Part shown: piece by piece, positions 7,795 to 17,589 of the stretch | How positions within the stretch are numbered: position 1 is the first letter of the stretch | Layout of the letters: each line of letters opens with the position of its first letter | Assembly (NCBI GenBank): GCA_002711925.1 | Contig: PASJ01000037.1 | Span: forward strand, 1 to 39,638 | Reading direction: 5' to 3' | Source of the DNA: Pseudobdellovibrionaceae bacterium | Lineage (GTDB): Bacteria > Bdellovibrionota_B > Oligoflexia > Oligoflexales > Bog-1112 | Length of the DNA stretch: 39,638 nt | Position numbers and translations under genes: made by a program | The notes under the pieces: model-generated | Told to the model about the DNA's origin: nothing | Database searches by the model: none | The model's input: the letters and a program-made list of their open reading frames with translations, nothing else

Positions 7795-8781
7795 TTAAAG
7801 ATTTTGCTTAAGAGCAAGACGAGACTGAAGTTTTAGGATAAAAACATCTGTTGTCCCCTCTTGAGTGTAGGCAATACTTTCAGAGGACGAAAGCCAGTTG
7901 GGCCACCTTTCGTTCGCACTCCCTGTTTTACTCAGCCACTGTGCATCCCCTTTGCTGTTAGTAAGCCGTAAGTCGTAACCAATAATAGTTTGACCAAGTA
8001 ACCTCGCTGCAGAGTACACCATCATATCTTTTTGAGGGTGCCATTTGGGATCTTTACCATATCCAAGCCACTTAATATCTCCGCGCTCATCTGCCATATA
8101 GACTTTTCCTGATTCTGTGGCCCAAGCTAGAAATAAAGCGTCAGCAGAAATGGAAAAACTTGTTATTTGATCATCTGTTCTAAATATATCTTTTAATAAC
8201 AAGCCATTGGAACTCGACCACAAAACTGCACCCGGAGCAACGACCCAGTTCCCATTACTTTTTTTGTGAATCCTTTGCCATTGTGGAATTTTCATTCCTG
8301 GATAATCAAGCTTAACAACATGCACCCCACCTTCATAATAGAAAAAAGTACGAAAATCCTTAGGATAAAAAGTTAAATAACCAATTTGATATTTAAAACT
8401 TTCGATCAAAATGTGCTTTTTAGATGCACAATCAAAAGCTTTCAGCTGAACTTTTATCTGACCATTAACTTTGGAAGATTCTGTATAAAAAAGACGAAAG
8501 CCATATGGCGACCAGAAAAAAGAATCTGACTGGTGAAATATTTTTGAGACAGTATAAATATCCTTGGTTTGGTACTCAAAAATTTTTAATTTATTGTCTT
8601 TTTTATCGATATAAGAAAAATACTTTTCATGTGGTGAAATAGAAAGCTGAGAAATAGAATCGTTAAATCTTACCCATGGTAAAACTTCAGGATTATGCAG
8701 GTTAGGTTTACCCAGCACAATAAACCCAAAGTCGAGAATGAAATATTGAACAAGAATAAGAAATAAAATTGTGTGTTTCAT
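7795..8781 (-). CDS. Exported TolB/PD40-type beta-propeller protein
   Basis: 328 residues from the ATG at 8779-8781 (GAGAG just upstream); a TTG eleven codons earlier is less likely. An N-terminal hydrophobic stretch (MKHTILFLILVQYFILDF) looks like a Sec signal or anchor. Repeats of about 45 residues with WD40-like PD40 features follow, such as KDPKWHPQKDMMVYSA and NERWPNWLSSSESIAYT. Such propellers act as protein-binding platforms in the periplasm. It lies 100 bases upstream of ccmA on the same strand, so it may be co-transcribed with the ccm genes; a cytochrome-assembly role is only a guess. No exact family assigned. Confidence 0.75.
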   Translation of the reverse strand: MKHTILFLILVQYFILDFGFIVLGKPNLHNPEVLPWVRFNDSISQLSISPHEKYFSYIDKKDNKLKIFEYQTKDIYTVSKIFHQSDSFFWSPYGFRLFYTESSKVNGQIKVQLKAFDCASKKHILIESFKYQIGYLTFYPKDFRTFFYYEGGVHVVKLDYPGMKIPQWQRIHKKSNGNWVVAPGAVLWSSSNGLLLKDIFRTDDQITSFSISADALFLAWATESGKVYMADERGDIKWLGYGKDPKWHPQKDMMVYSAARLLGQTIIGYDLRLTNSKGDAQWLSKTGSANERWPNWLSSSESIAYTQEGTTDVFILKLQSRLALKQNL

Positions 8782-8969
8782 TTTAAACTCTCTTTTTAAA
8801 TATGTTACAATCAAATTATAAGAATCTTCTAGAAATTATAACTTAAGGCCAAGGATATAGATAATTTTTGATCGAAAAATTTTTATCAACAGGTAAGAAA
8901 TTAATTTATCTGTCTTTTTTGAAGATTTCATAATTTAACAAAAATATCATAGTTAGGAGTAAAAAAACG

Positions 8970-9323
8970 ATGATAAAACCCCACAATTTAAAAGCTTTAA
9001 CTTTGTCAGCTTTTGCTTTATTTAGTCTCTCTTCAAAATTATTTTCTGCACCAAAGGTAAAAAGTGCCTCTTCAGATTTAAACAAGAAAAAAAATGAACA
9101 ATTAATAATATCTCAAGCAGACAGCAGCTTTGAAATCGATTTTGAAGATGCAGATAATCTAACAGGAAAAAGAAGATTACCCCTTGGCTCAATATTAAAT
9201 AAAACTGAAATTAAAGATGATTATAACTTCATTACAATAAGAAAAAACTGGCACGACAAAATACTAAATTCTACGTATTCATTAAATACAGTACTTAAGA
9301 GAGCTAAAAAGACATTCGAATAA
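8970..9323 (+). CDS. Small exported protein of unknown function
   Basis: 117 residues. A clear signal peptide occupies 1-27, ending SKLFSA, so it is probably periplasmic. The rest is charged, with an acidic patch (FEIDFEDAD, about 51-59) and a basic tail (LKRAKKTFE). AGGAG lies 11 bases before the ATG. It stands alone on the plus strand, divergent from the propeller gene and convergent with hppD (three bases apart). I do not recognise a domain. Confidence 0.7.
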   Translation: MIKPHNLKALTLSAFALFSLSSKLFSAPKVKSASSDLNKKKNEQLIISQADSSFEIDFEDADNLTGKRRLPLGSILNKTEIKDDYNFITIRKNWHDKILNSTYSLNTVLKRAKKTFE

Positions 9324-9326
9324 AAG

Positions 9327-10373
9327 TTATAAATAGCCTCTGTCTTCTTGGTCTTTTTCAATTGATCGGAACAAAGCTCCGAAATTTCCTTCACCAAATG
9401 ATAAGTGATTTTTTCTTTGAATCATCTCAATAAAAATCGGACCAATAACATTTTTTGTAAAAATTTGTAGAAGATATCCTTTATCATCACCATCAACAAG
9501 TATATTAAGATCTTCAAGAACCTTATGGTCTTCTGTTACATTTTTCACCCGATCAAAAACCTCTTCATAATACTCTTTATCAATCGTTAGTGTTTTTATA
9601 GGAGTTTTTTTAACTGACTTTACACTGGAAACGATATCATCTGTTGAAAAAGCAATATGTTGTACTCCTGGTCCTTTATATTCTTCTAAGTATTCATTAA
9701 TCTGCGATTTAGCTTCTGTCCCTTCGTTAATCGGAATACTGAAAGAGCCACAAGGAGATCTTAATGCATAGGATGTTAATCCTGTTTTCACACCTCTAAT
9801 ATCAAAATATTTAACCTCTTCAAACTCAAAAACATGTTTATAAAAGTCAGACCAGTGTTTCATTGTCCCCTTATGAACGTTGTTTGTTAAATGGTCTATT
9901 CTTGTAAAACCTTTACCTTTGATATATGAACTATTGTTAAAATCAAAACCCATACTTTCATAAAGGTTCTTATTTTCCTTATTAACAAAATAAATTAAAC
10001 TATCTCCGATCCCAAAGGCTGAAGGAATTTTACTTCCAGACTCTAATGTATAATCACTTGAATCTAATGATATTTTTGCTCCTCTTTTTTGGGCTAAACT
10101 ATACGCATGATCGACATCATTAAATCTCCATGCCATGGATGAAACACATGGACCGTGTGACCTTTCAAAAGAACGGGCAAAGGACTTATCATCGCTATTT
10201 AAAATAAAATTAATATTTCCCTGCCTATAAAGCTCTACTGCTTTTTTTTTATGACTAGCAACTTTTGTAAAACCGAAACTTTCAAATAAATCTCTTAATG
10301 AGTCTGCATCTGCAGAACAAAACTCGACAAACTCAAGTCCCGAAAGTCCGATTTCATTTTTTATCTTATTCAT
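9327..10373 (-). CDS. hppD: 4-hydroxyphenylpyruvate dioxygenase
   Basis: Fe(II) oxygenase turning 4-hydroxyphenylpyruvate into homogentisate in tyrosine and phenylalanine breakdown. 348 residues, normal for bacterial HPPD. The iron ligands are visible as His161 (FTRIDHLTNNV), His239 (GVQHIAFST) and Glu316 (FIEMIQR), with the C-terminal signature LSFGEGNFGALFRSIE closing the active site. The ATG is preceded by GGAAAGG, which overlaps the end of hmgA (gap two bases), so the two are coupled. A TTG five codons upstream would overlap hmgA. Confidence 0.96.
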   Translation of the reverse strand: MNKIKNEIGLSGLEFVEFCSADADSLRDLFESFGFTKVASHKKKAVELYRQGNINFILNSDDKSFARSFERSHGPCVSSMAWRFNDVDHAYSLAQKRGAKISLDSSDYTLESGSKIPSAFGIGDSLIYFVNKENKNLYESMGFDFNNSSYIKGKGFTRIDHLTNNVHKGTMKHWSDFYKHVFEFEEVKYFDIRGVKTGLTSYALRSPCGSFSIPINEGTEAKSQINEYLEEYKGPGVQHIAFSTDDIVSSVKSVKKTPIKTLTIDKEYYEEVFDRVKNVTEDHKVLEDLNILVDGDDKGYLLQIFTKNVIGPIFIEMIQRKNHLSFGEGNFGALFRSIEKDQEDRGYL

Positions 10374-10375
10374 AT

Positions 10376-11488
10376 TTAACCTTTCCAACTTTTCCAGTAA
10401 TTTTTATTTTCTACACTTTCAGCATCATCTGATGCTACTAATGGATTTCTTGTATCAATCATAACAGCAATTTCATCTGTTCTCTCTAAGCTTTTTGCTT
10501 TTTCAACAGCACCTTTATGAGGTCCGTGATGGATTCCAGATGGATGATGAGTTATCATTGTTTTATCTATACCTTCCTTGGAAAAAAAATCACCACTATG
10601 ATAAAAAAGCACCTCATCAAAATCTATATTCGAGTGGTAAAAAGGAACTTTCATCGCTTTTTCGTCTCCTGTTTCAAGGGGACGTGGTAAAAAAGAACAA
10701 ATGACAAAATTTTTCGCAACAAAGGTTGTATGAGCAGAAGGAGGAAGATGGTACCTTTCACAGCTCAGTGGACGAATATCTTTTACATTCAATTTTATTG
10801 GACTTAAAGTACCTTTCCAGCCTACCGTTGTAATTGGCGGGTAAGGATAATGAACTCGAGTGTATAAATTATTTCTTTTAATGATAAGTTCATATTCATT
10901 TTCAAACTGAGAAGACTGAGGAAAAGTCATCTTTTTATCTAGATCAGGCACTTCTAATATAGCTGGATCAAAAAGAGCATGATGACCTAAAAGTCCTTTC
11001 TGAGGAAAATTAAATTTACTGTTTGATTCAATAATGAGGAAAGAAGTCGCTGACTCTGGACTCAATAGATAAACACAACCTTTTGGTATTTGAATGTAGT
11101 CTCCAACCTCATAGGTAAAAGTTCCAAAGTCTGTAAAAATTTTTCCATGCCCACTGTGAACAAAGAAAAGATCGTCACCGTCGGCGTTTCTAAAACAATA
11201 GTTCATTTTATGTTTTAAAAGACAGTAGTCTATCTTTAAATCATTATTAAAGAGGATGTTCTTTCTATTTTCTAAAAAACTGTTACCGGTAAAATCTAAT
11301 TTTGAAAGGGAATAAGATCTTGGCTTTAAGGGGCCTTCAATGTTTGTCCACCCAACAGGTGAATGTTCCCTATAAATATGGGCATAATCTCCAAAAAAAC
11401 CTTCTCGCCCATACTCTTCTTCATATAAACCATCGGGAACACCTACATGAGCTTGCTTAGTCACAACACCACGAACATAAGGTATCAT
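10376..11488 (-). CDS. hmgA: Homogentisate 1,2-dioxygenase
   Basis: Opens the homogentisate ring to maleylacetoacetate, using the product of the next gene. 370 residues, the shorter bacterial type. Likely iron ligands lie in YHSNIDFDEV (284-293) and ITHHPSGIHHGPH (312-324), judged from family pattern. Near the end, MIDTRNPL is also conserved. ATG with GAGG nine bases upstream. It is the first gene of a two-gene operon with hppD; maleylacetoacetate isomerase and fumarylacetoacetase are not in the window. The 449-base gap upstream probably holds its control region. Confidence 0.94.
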   Translation of the reverse strand: MIPYVRGVVTKQAHVGVPDGLYEEEYGREGFFGDYAHIYREHSPVGWTNIEGPLKPRSYSLSKLDFTGNSFLENRKNILFNNDLKIDYCLLKHKMNYCFRNADGDDLFFVHSGHGKIFTDFGTFTYEVGDYIQIPKGCVYLLSPESATSFLIIESNSKFNFPQKGLLGHHALFDPAILEVPDLDKKMTFPQSSQFENEYELIIKRNNLYTRVHYPYPPITTVGWKGTLSPIKLNVKDIRPLSCERYHLPPSAHTTFVAKNFVICSFLPRPLETGDEKAMKVPFYHSNIDFDEVLFYHSGDFFSKEGIDKTMITHHPSGIHHGPHKGAVEKAKSLERTDEIAVMIDTRNPLVASDDAESVENKNYWKSWKG

Positions 11489-11937
11489 AGCTTATTGCCT
11501 CATACTTAATAACATGAAACATTCGTCAAAATGTTATACGCTACATTTAATAGTTTATAAACATGAAAAAGCAATAAAATATATCTGAAATAATTTTTAT
11601 ATTTTTCATAAATATATGACACCTATTCAAAATATAAAAAAATAATTCAAGTTATGTCTCGCTGTAAAAAATTTGGGCTTATGAACAAGACTATTTATTC
11701 TTCCTTCTCTAAAAATACAGCTAAAAAATTTATTATAGACACCTAAATATCAACTTGTAAGAATAAATTACATCAAGTAAAATTACTATTTATACTTGAT
11801 GATATCAAAGTACGAGTAATATTAATCTCAGTTCTTAATCTAAGATAAATTTGAGAATTATAGTTTACTATTCATTACCCTTTAATCTTTAAGAACTCGA
11901 TTAAATATAAAAATTTAGAAAAAGGCTTCAAAAAAAC
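11489..11937. other. Divergent control region of hmgA-hppD and the EamA gene
   Basis: 449 bases, very AT-rich, no gene seen; the only ATG frame of note (30 codons from about 11654) lacks a ribosome site. It carries the inverted repeat listed separately at 11771-11801. Both flanking genes point away from it, so it should contain promoters for each. Confidence 0.6.
11771..11801. promoter_or_regulatory. Candidate operator: perfect 9 bp inverted repeat
   Basis: CATCAAGTA (11771-11779) and its exact complement TACTTGATG (11793-11801) are 13 bases apart. A third, imperfect copy (ATCAAAGTA, from about 11804) follows on, so TACTTGATGATATCAAAGTA is itself nearly palindromic. Half-sites about two helical turns apart fit a dimeric regulator. 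No regulator gene is adjacent. Confidence 0.4.
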
Positions 11938-12831
11938 ATGACAGCAACAACATACCTTATTCTTTTCCAAATTATCCTTATTTTATGGAGTGCCTCGGGT
12001 TTAGTAGCAAAAATGATGAGTTTAAGTTCTGAGTCTTTAACTTTTTATAGAATGCTAATCTCCACTGTGATCTTTATAGCTATTTCTAAAACTCAAAAAC
12101 ATATCCCTACAAGAAACACCTTAGCAAGTAGAAACTTGGCTCTTTTGTCGGGATTGTTTTTGACTCTACATTGGTGGGCTTTTTTTGAATCAATTAAAGT
12201 GTCAACTGTTTCTATAGGTGTTATATGTTTATCTGCTTGTCCTTTCTTTACAACTCTGATTGAGCCAATATACAAAAGAAAAACTATGAGCCTTTATAAT
12301 ATTATCCTTTCTTCTCTTGCTGTTTCAGGTATATCGATAATTTTTCACTTTGAATCTCATTATAAATCTGGAATAGCTTTAGGCTTATTTGGTTCTTTAA
12401 CACTGGCTATAAACACTATAATCACAGAAGAATTATCGAAGAAGATCTCTCCTACGCTGATAATAAAATATCAAATGTTATCTGGTTCTATACTTGGCTT
12501 TCTCTGGTTTTTCATAACAGATAGCTTTGAAACATTGATCATAAAAAATTATTTTGATCTTGGAGGAGTCTTTTTCTTATCGTTATTTTGTACATCATTT
12601 ACTATGTGGTTCAATGTCAAGTGTCTAAAAGTTTTAGGGTCATTTTCAATTGTCTTATCTGCAAATATGGAATCAATTTATGGAATTATTTTAGCTCTAG
12701 TATTTCTAGGACAAAGTGAGTATATGCACACAGGTTTTTACTGGGGGTCTTTAATTCTTATCTTAACTGTTTTTATCGATTGGTATTTTAGACACTCAAT
12801 TCACAAGAACTCCCAACACCCCCAAACATAA
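11938..12831 (+). CDS. EamA/DMT-family transporter
   Basis: 297 residues with about ten hydrophobic segments in two similar halves (first EamA repeat to about 140, second from about 145), the drug/metabolite exporter layout. Motifs such as SASGLVAKMMS near residue 20 and the second-half start GIALGLFGSLTLAINTI fit. Substrate unknown; family members export amino acids or metabolites. Its ribosome site is weak (AGG about 13 bases upstream). The prolyl aminopeptidase begins 17 bases later, suggesting one transcript, perhaps linked to peptide or amino-acid metabolism. Confidence 0.88.
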   Translation: MTATTYLILFQIILILWSASGLVAKMMSLSSESLTFYRMLISTVIFIAISKTQKHIPTRNTLASRNLALLSGLFLTLHWWAFFESIKVSTVSIGVICLSACPFFTTLIEPIYKRKTMSLYNIILSSLAVSGISIIFHFESHYKSGIALGLFGSLTLAINTIITEELSKKISPTLIIKYQMLSGSILGFLWFFITDSFETLIIKNYFDLGGVFFLSLFCTSFTMWFNVKCLKVLGSFSIVLSANMESIYGIILALVFLGQSEYMHTGFYWGSLILILTVFIDWYFRHSIHKNSQHPQT

Positions 12832-12848
12832 GCGAAAAGAGGAAGGAA

Positions 12849-13787
12849 ATGAAAATTTTATACCCCGCTAGAGAGCCTTATAACACAGATTATTTACAAG
12901 TCTCATCAAAACATAAAATTTACTTTGAACAATGTGGATCTCCTAATGGTAAAAATATTGTTTTTCTTCACGGAGGTCCTGGAGGAGGGATTGCCCCCGA
13001 GCATAGACAATACTTTAATCCTGAAAAATGGAATCTTACTTTATTTGATCAAAGATCCTGCGGTAAAAGCATTCCTTTTGCCTCATTAGAGGAAAACACA
13101 ACGGATGATCTTATCGAAGATATGGAAAAGTTAAGAGAAAAACTTAAAATAAAAAAATGGTGTGTTTTCGGAGGCTCGTGGGGATCAACTCTAGCATTAG
13201 CCTATGCAATCAAGCATCCGGAAAGATGTTCAGCATTATTTTTAAGAGGTATATTTCTTTTAAGAAAAAAGGAAATTGATTGGTTTTATCAAGCTGGGGC
13301 TAGTCGAATTTTCCCTGATGCTTGGGAAAACTATATAAAAGATATTCCACATACTGAAAGAGACAACTTGCTTCAAGCATACTATAAACGACTAACATCT
13401 AATAACATAGAGGAAAGAATAAGTGCAGCAAAATCATGGTCGTGCTGGGAAGCTGCAACATCAAAACTTATTCAAGATGCAAACTTAATTGATTCTTTTT
13501 CAGATGAAAAATTTGCTACAGCTTTTGCTCGAATTGAGTCTCACTACTTTACCAATAAGGGATTTTTCCCTGAAGATAATTATCTTCTAAACAATATAAA
13601 TAAGATAAGAAAAATACCTGGATTTATAGTACATGGACGCTATGATATTGTTTGCCCTGTTGAATCTGCTTGGGAACTTTCGAAATTATGGCCTGAAGCA
13701 GATCTGAAAATTATTCCCGACGCAGGACACGCCCTGAACGAAACAAACATAACAAAAGCTATACTAAAAAATCTTGATAGCTTTTAG
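12849..13787 (+). CDS. pip: Prolyl aminopeptidase (proline iminopeptidase), S33 family
   Basis: Cytoplasmic alpha/beta-hydrolase that removes N-terminal proline from peptides. The oxyanion motif HGGPGGG (41-47), nucleophile motif GGSWGS (108-113, Ser110), Asp266 (HGRYDIVCP) and His294 (DAGHALNE) complete the triad; DQRSCGKS (67-74) is the family's DQRGCGRS variant. 312 residues is standard. AGGAAGGAA directly before the ATG is a strong ribosome site. Its stop codon overlaps the stop of the cysteine desulfurase on the other strand. Confidence 0.95.
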   Translation: MKILYPAREPYNTDYLQVSSKHKIYFEQCGSPNGKNIVFLHGGPGGGIAPEHRQYFNPEKWNLTLFDQRSCGKSIPFASLEENTTDDLIEDMEKLREKLKIKKWCVFGGSWGSTLALAYAIKHPERCSALFLRGIFLLRKKEIDWFYQAGASRIFPDAWENYIKDIPHTERDNLLQAYYKRLTSNNIEERISAAKSWSCWEAATSKLIQDANLIDSFSDEKFATAFARIESHYFTNKGFFPEDNYLLNNINKIRKIPGFIVHGRYDIVCPVESAWELSKLWPEADLKIIPDAGHALNETNITKAILKNLDSF

Positions 13788-14929
13788 ACTGAGCAAAGCT
13801 GTTGTATCAAGTTTACAATTTTCTCTGCTTCTTCTATGGTATTTGTTGGTGAAAGGCTAATTCTTATAGAGCTTCCTGCCTCCTCTTCATTGAAACCCAT
13901 GGCTATTAAAACCTGGCTTGGTTCTACAAGACCTGAAGAACATGCACTACCACTGGAAACAGCTACCCCTGCAAGCTCAAAGCGAAGAAGAAGTTCTTGA
14001 ACATCTCTTCCTTTGATATGAAAACTGATTGTATTACAGGAGGTTAAACCCTGATCACCATGGATAACCAAAGGAGGTAAACCACATATTCTCTCAACTA
14101 TGTATTGTTTTACTTCTAAAGTTTTTTGAGACCACAAACCTTCTTGTTTGAGGTCTTTGAGCTTCAAACCAAATGAAATAATACCCGGTAGATTTTCAGT
14201 ACCAGCTCGATGTCCCAGCTCTTGAGAACCTCCTTGCAAAAAAACATATTTCTCTGCATCAGGATTTTTCAAATACAAGGCACCAACCCCCTTGAAACCT
14301 CCAATCTTATGAGAAGAAAAAGAAGCACTATCAAGTAAAGAATCGCGAAGCCATGAAAGTTCACACTTTGCGAGCGCTTGAACAGCATCAACGTGAACAT
14401 GAATAGAAGAGTTTATCCTTTTTATACAGTCAGTCAAAAATTTAACGTCATTAACAACACCAGTTTCGTTATTCACGTACAAAAGAAACACTGCACGAAT
14501 ACATGATGAATATTTTTGGACAAGATCAAGTAACTCTTCTTTTTTGTATAGACCTCGACTATCAACAGGAAAATAGAGCAACTTCAATTTTTGTTGTTTT
14601 TCTAATTTTTTCAACGGAACAGAAATAGATGGATGCTCGGTTTTAGAAAGGAGAACGTTTTGTACTTCTTGATTATGAGAGCAAAGAGATTGAACAACAA
14701 TATTATTTGATTCTGTTGCTCCCGAAGTAAAAAAGACTTGTTTCGTATCCACCTGTAAATAGTCAGCAAGATAAAAACGTGATTTCTCTAAACCTGACTT
14801 AGCTTGACGTCCATAATAATGAGTACTAGAGGGGTTACCATCAATCTTTTCTAAAATAGTAAAAACTTCTTTATAATGCTTTGAAGAGCAAGGAGATGAA
14901 GCGTTATGATCAACATAAATTTTTTCCAT
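13784..14929 (-). CDS. Cysteine desulfurase, NifS/IscS family
   Basis: PLP enzyme releasing sulfur from cysteine for Fe-S clusters or tRNA thiolation. 381 residues from ATG (MEKIYVDHNAS). PLP lysine Lys208 (SSHKIGGFKG), Asp181 (HVDAVQAL), and catalytic Cys330 in VSSGSACSSG, the loop of class I enzymes. No iscU, iscA or mnmA is adjacent, so the exact role is open. It follows lon by 21 bases on the same strand; the frame also extends six codons upstream to a TTG. Confidence 0.93.
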   Translation of the reverse strand: MEKIYVDHNASSPCSSKHYKEVFTILEKIDGNPSSTHYYGRQAKSGLEKSRFYLADYLQVDTKQVFFTSGATESNNIVVQSLCSHNQEVQNVLLSKTEHPSISVPLKKLEKQQKLKLLYFPVDSRGLYKKEELLDLVQKYSSCIRAVFLLYVNNETGVVNDVKFLTDCIKRINSSIHVHVDAVQALAKCELSWLRDSLLDSASFSSHKIGGFKGVGALYLKNPDAEKYVFLQGGSQELGHRAGTENLPGIISFGLKLKDLKQEGLWSQKTLEVKQYIVERICGLPPLVIHGDQGLTSCNTISFHIKGRDVQELLLRFELAGVAVSSGSACSSGLVEPSQVLIAMGFNEEEAGSSIRISLSPTNTIEEAEKIVNLIQQLCSV

Positions 14930-14950
14930 ACAAAATCCGAGATCCAAGAA

Positions 14951-17449
14951 TTAAATATGAATCGTGCTCCATTCGGAAAAGTTTTTAAAACGTCCTTCCA
15001 TACTTCTTTTGCTGTATTTTTTAGGCTTAACTTTCTTTTTCTTTTCAATAAGACCAGCAACAAGAAGAACTTCTTCCATGTTTTTAACAGGATAAAATTC
15101 AACTTCACTTGTAACTTCTTTGGGCAACCCGTGTAAATCGAACCAGTTGGTATAAGGTAAAACAACTTGTTTTTTACCGTAGCGGTGAGCAGCGATGACT
15201 TTTTCGTGTATCCCCCCTACAGGTAAAACATCTCCACGTAATGTTATTTCACCAGTCATAACCAAAGAAGACGGAATTGGTTTAGACAAAAACAGACTAA
15301 CAAGTGTTGAAAATATAATACAACCAGCGCTAGGGCCGTCTTTTGGGGTAGCACCATCGGGAAAATGAAGGTGAATATCACTTTTTTCAACATCTTCTCT
15401 TTCAAGATTGATAGAGTCAGCGTGGGCAATAAGGTATGATAAACACGTTTGAGCACTTTCTTGCATTACTTTGCCTAGGCTTCCGGTTAAAATAACCTTT
15501 CCTTTTTCACCAAGAGATTTAACTTTGCGCGCCTCAACATAAAGAATATCACCACCATGAGTTGTGTAGGCAAGTCCGATACCTACGCCAACAGGTAAAT
15601 TGTCTCCAAACGGTTCTTCCATATACTTAGGTGGACCCAAATATTTAAAAAGATTTTCTAAACTTAATTGATCAACCTTTGTAGACTTAGCAACAAGACT
15701 TGTAACAATTTTTCTTGCAATTGCCGTCAGCTGCCTTTTCAACTGCCTCACACCCACTTCTTTGGTATAATTTCTTATGATCAAACGAATCATCGGCTCG
15801 CTTAAAGAAAACTGCTTTGCATTTAATTTAAGCTCTTTCCTGATTTGTGGTATTGCATATTTAAGAGCAATTTTAATTTTTTCCTGTTCAGCATAACCAG
15901 GAATTTCCACAAGCTCCATACGATCTAACAAAGGAGCCGAAATGTCATAGGGATTATTAGCAGTTGCAACAAATAGAATGTCAGACAAGTCATAAGGTAC
16001 AGACAGATAATGATCAACAAACTTCTTATTTTGCTCAGGGTCTAAAACCTCTAATAAAGCAGAGGAAAGATCCCCATGGTGATCTCCACCCACCTTGTCT
16101 ATTTCATCAAGCAAAACCACAGCTTTAGTTGATTGAACTTCTTTTAAAGCTGTAATAATTTTTCCAGGCATGGATCCAATATAAGTTCGACGATGACCAC
16201 GGATCTCTGACTCGTCTTTGACTCCCCCGAGTGAAATCTTTGCAAAAGGAAGCCCTAAAGACTTAGCAATAGACTTTCCAAGAGAAGTTTTACCTACCCC
16301 GGGCGCTCCTGAAAGTAATAAGATTTGCCCGGAGTGTTTACCTTTATGCTTCAAAACAGCTATGTACTCGACAACTCTTTCTTTAACTTTATCAAGACCA
16401 TAGTGTTCGCTATCGAGAGTTTTTTTCGTCTTTTCTAAACTTAATTGAGACTTCTTTGTAGTAACAGGCCCCCAAGGAAGTTCTGTTAAACATGTTAAAT
16501 AGCTCCATGAGACCATGTACTCAGGTGATCCAGGAGACATTAAGTCAAGACGATCGAGCTCTTTTTCTGCTGCAACTTTAACATCGTCAGGCATAGGTAG
16601 GGCGTCTATTTCTTTTTGCAGTTCCTCAATCTCATCACCTTCTTCGTCATCTCCTAGCTCTTTTTTAATAGCAATAAGTTGCTCTTGAAGAAAGTTTTTA
16701 CGAAGCTTGTCTTGTAAATCATTTTGTAAATTCTTTTGAATCTTGTTGGAAATCTGGAGAAGTTCTAGCTCTCGAGAAACAAATTTGATCAAAAGTTTTG
16801 TACGACTCTTTAAAGAAAAATTTGTCAATAAAGACAACTTTTCTTCCAAAGAAATCGAAAGATATGGGCTAACAAGATGTCCAAGTAAGGATGGATCTTC
16901 TGCTCCACCCAAAAGAGCAGCTGTCTCTGGAGTAATTGAAGGGTTTAACTTAACCATTTTCAAAGTCAAATCTTTTAAAGCCTTAACGTTCCCAGAGAAG
17001 TTGACTGTTTGCGTATAATTATCATCATCTCTATACATGGGTTTTACGGAAAAGCCAGCCTCTGTCTTCTGAAAACCTTTGATTTCAAAGCGCCTTTCCC
17101 CTTTGATTATGGCCCCCATTTCTCCATTTTGAAGACGGGCTATACTTGAAATAACACCTTCAGTACCAACCAAAGAAAGCCCCTTTTTAAGCTGACTTAA
17201 TGACTTTGGTGACTTTTGTCCTAGCCCTGTAACAACCCCAAAACGAATAGGTTTTTTCATAACCGCAGAAAGGTCATTCAAATTAGAGTTATTTTGTGAC
17301 GTCAAAACCATCGTCGCTTCAGGAAAAAGAACCATATTAGGCAAGATAAGAAGCGGCAAGCTTTCTTGTTGCCCCTCTTCTCCAAGGGTTTTTTCCTTCA
17401 AGGGTTTGCTTTTGTTTGTTTTTTTGCTGTTCTCTAAGTTTACACTCAT
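14951..17449 (-). CDS. lon: ATP-dependent Lon protease
   Basis: Cytoplasmic AAA+ serine protease for misfolded and regulatory proteins. 832 residues from the ATG of MSVNLENSKK. Order: LAN domain (LPLLILPNMVLFPE, from about 31), coiled-coil linker, AAA+ with Walker A GAPGVGKT (381-388) and Walker B VVLLDEID (444-451), then the protease domain with Ser707 (DGPSAG) and Lys750 (GGIHEKVIAAHR). A Lys-rich tail follows. An upstream TTG would add 16 residues with no better ribosome site. No CIRCE element or sigma-32 box was seen upstream. It may run on into the cysteine desulfurase gene. Confidence 0.97.
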   Translation of the reverse strand: MSVNLENSKKTNKSKPLKEKTLGEEGQQESLPLLILPNMVLFPEATMVLTSQNNSNLNDLSAVMKKPIRFGVVTGLGQKSPKSLSQLKKGLSLVGTEGVISSIARLQNGEMGAIIKGERRFEIKGFQKTEAGFSVKPMYRDDDNYTQTVNFSGNVKALKDLTLKMVKLNPSITPETAALLGGAEDPSLLGHLVSPYLSISLEEKLSLLTNFSLKSRTKLLIKFVSRELELLQISNKIQKNLQNDLQDKLRKNFLQEQLIAIKKELGDDEEGDEIEELQKEIDALPMPDDVKVAAEKELDRLDLMSPGSPEYMVSWSYLTCLTELPWGPVTTKKSQLSLEKTKKTLDSEHYGLDKVKERVVEYIAVLKHKGKHSGQILLLSGAPGVGKTSLGKSIAKSLGLPFAKISLGGVKDESEIRGHRRTYIGSMPGKIITALKEVQSTKAVVLLDEIDKVGGDHHGDLSSALLEVLDPEQNKKFVDHYLSVPYDLSDILFVATANNPYDISAPLLDRMELVEIPGYAEQEKIKIALKYAIPQIRKELKLNAKQFSLSEPMIRLIIRNYTKEVGVRQLKRQLTAIARKIVTSLVAKSTKVDQLSLENLFKYLGPPKYMEEPFGDNLPVGVGIGLAYTTHGGDILYVEARKVKSLGEKGKVILTGSLGKVMQESAQTCLSYLIAHADSINLEREDVEKSDIHLHFPDGATPKDGPSAGCIIFSTLVSLFLSKPIPSSLVMTGEITLRGDVLPVGGIHEKVIAAHRYGKKQVVLPYTNWFDLHGLPKEVTSEVEFYPVKNMEEVLLVAGLIEKKKKVKPKKYSKRSMEGRFKNFSEWSTIHI

Positions 17450-17589
17450 GTAATTACACTTTTGCTTGTTACAGGTGGAAAATAAAAATCGAATCAATCT
17501 ATGACTTTTGGCACTTGAAATTAACCGAAGAGCATAAAATTAGCAACCATGGATATTTAACTTATTGTTTTTAATAGATTAAATAAAAC

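Noticed and set aside
11654-11746. 30-codon plus-strand frame in the hmgA/EamA gap
   Set aside because: No ribosome site and no recognisable sequence.
14851-15165. 104-codon minus-strand frame overlapping the lon 3' end and the cysteine desulfurase start
   Set aside because: Both overlapped genes have strong family motifs in their own frames; this frame has none.
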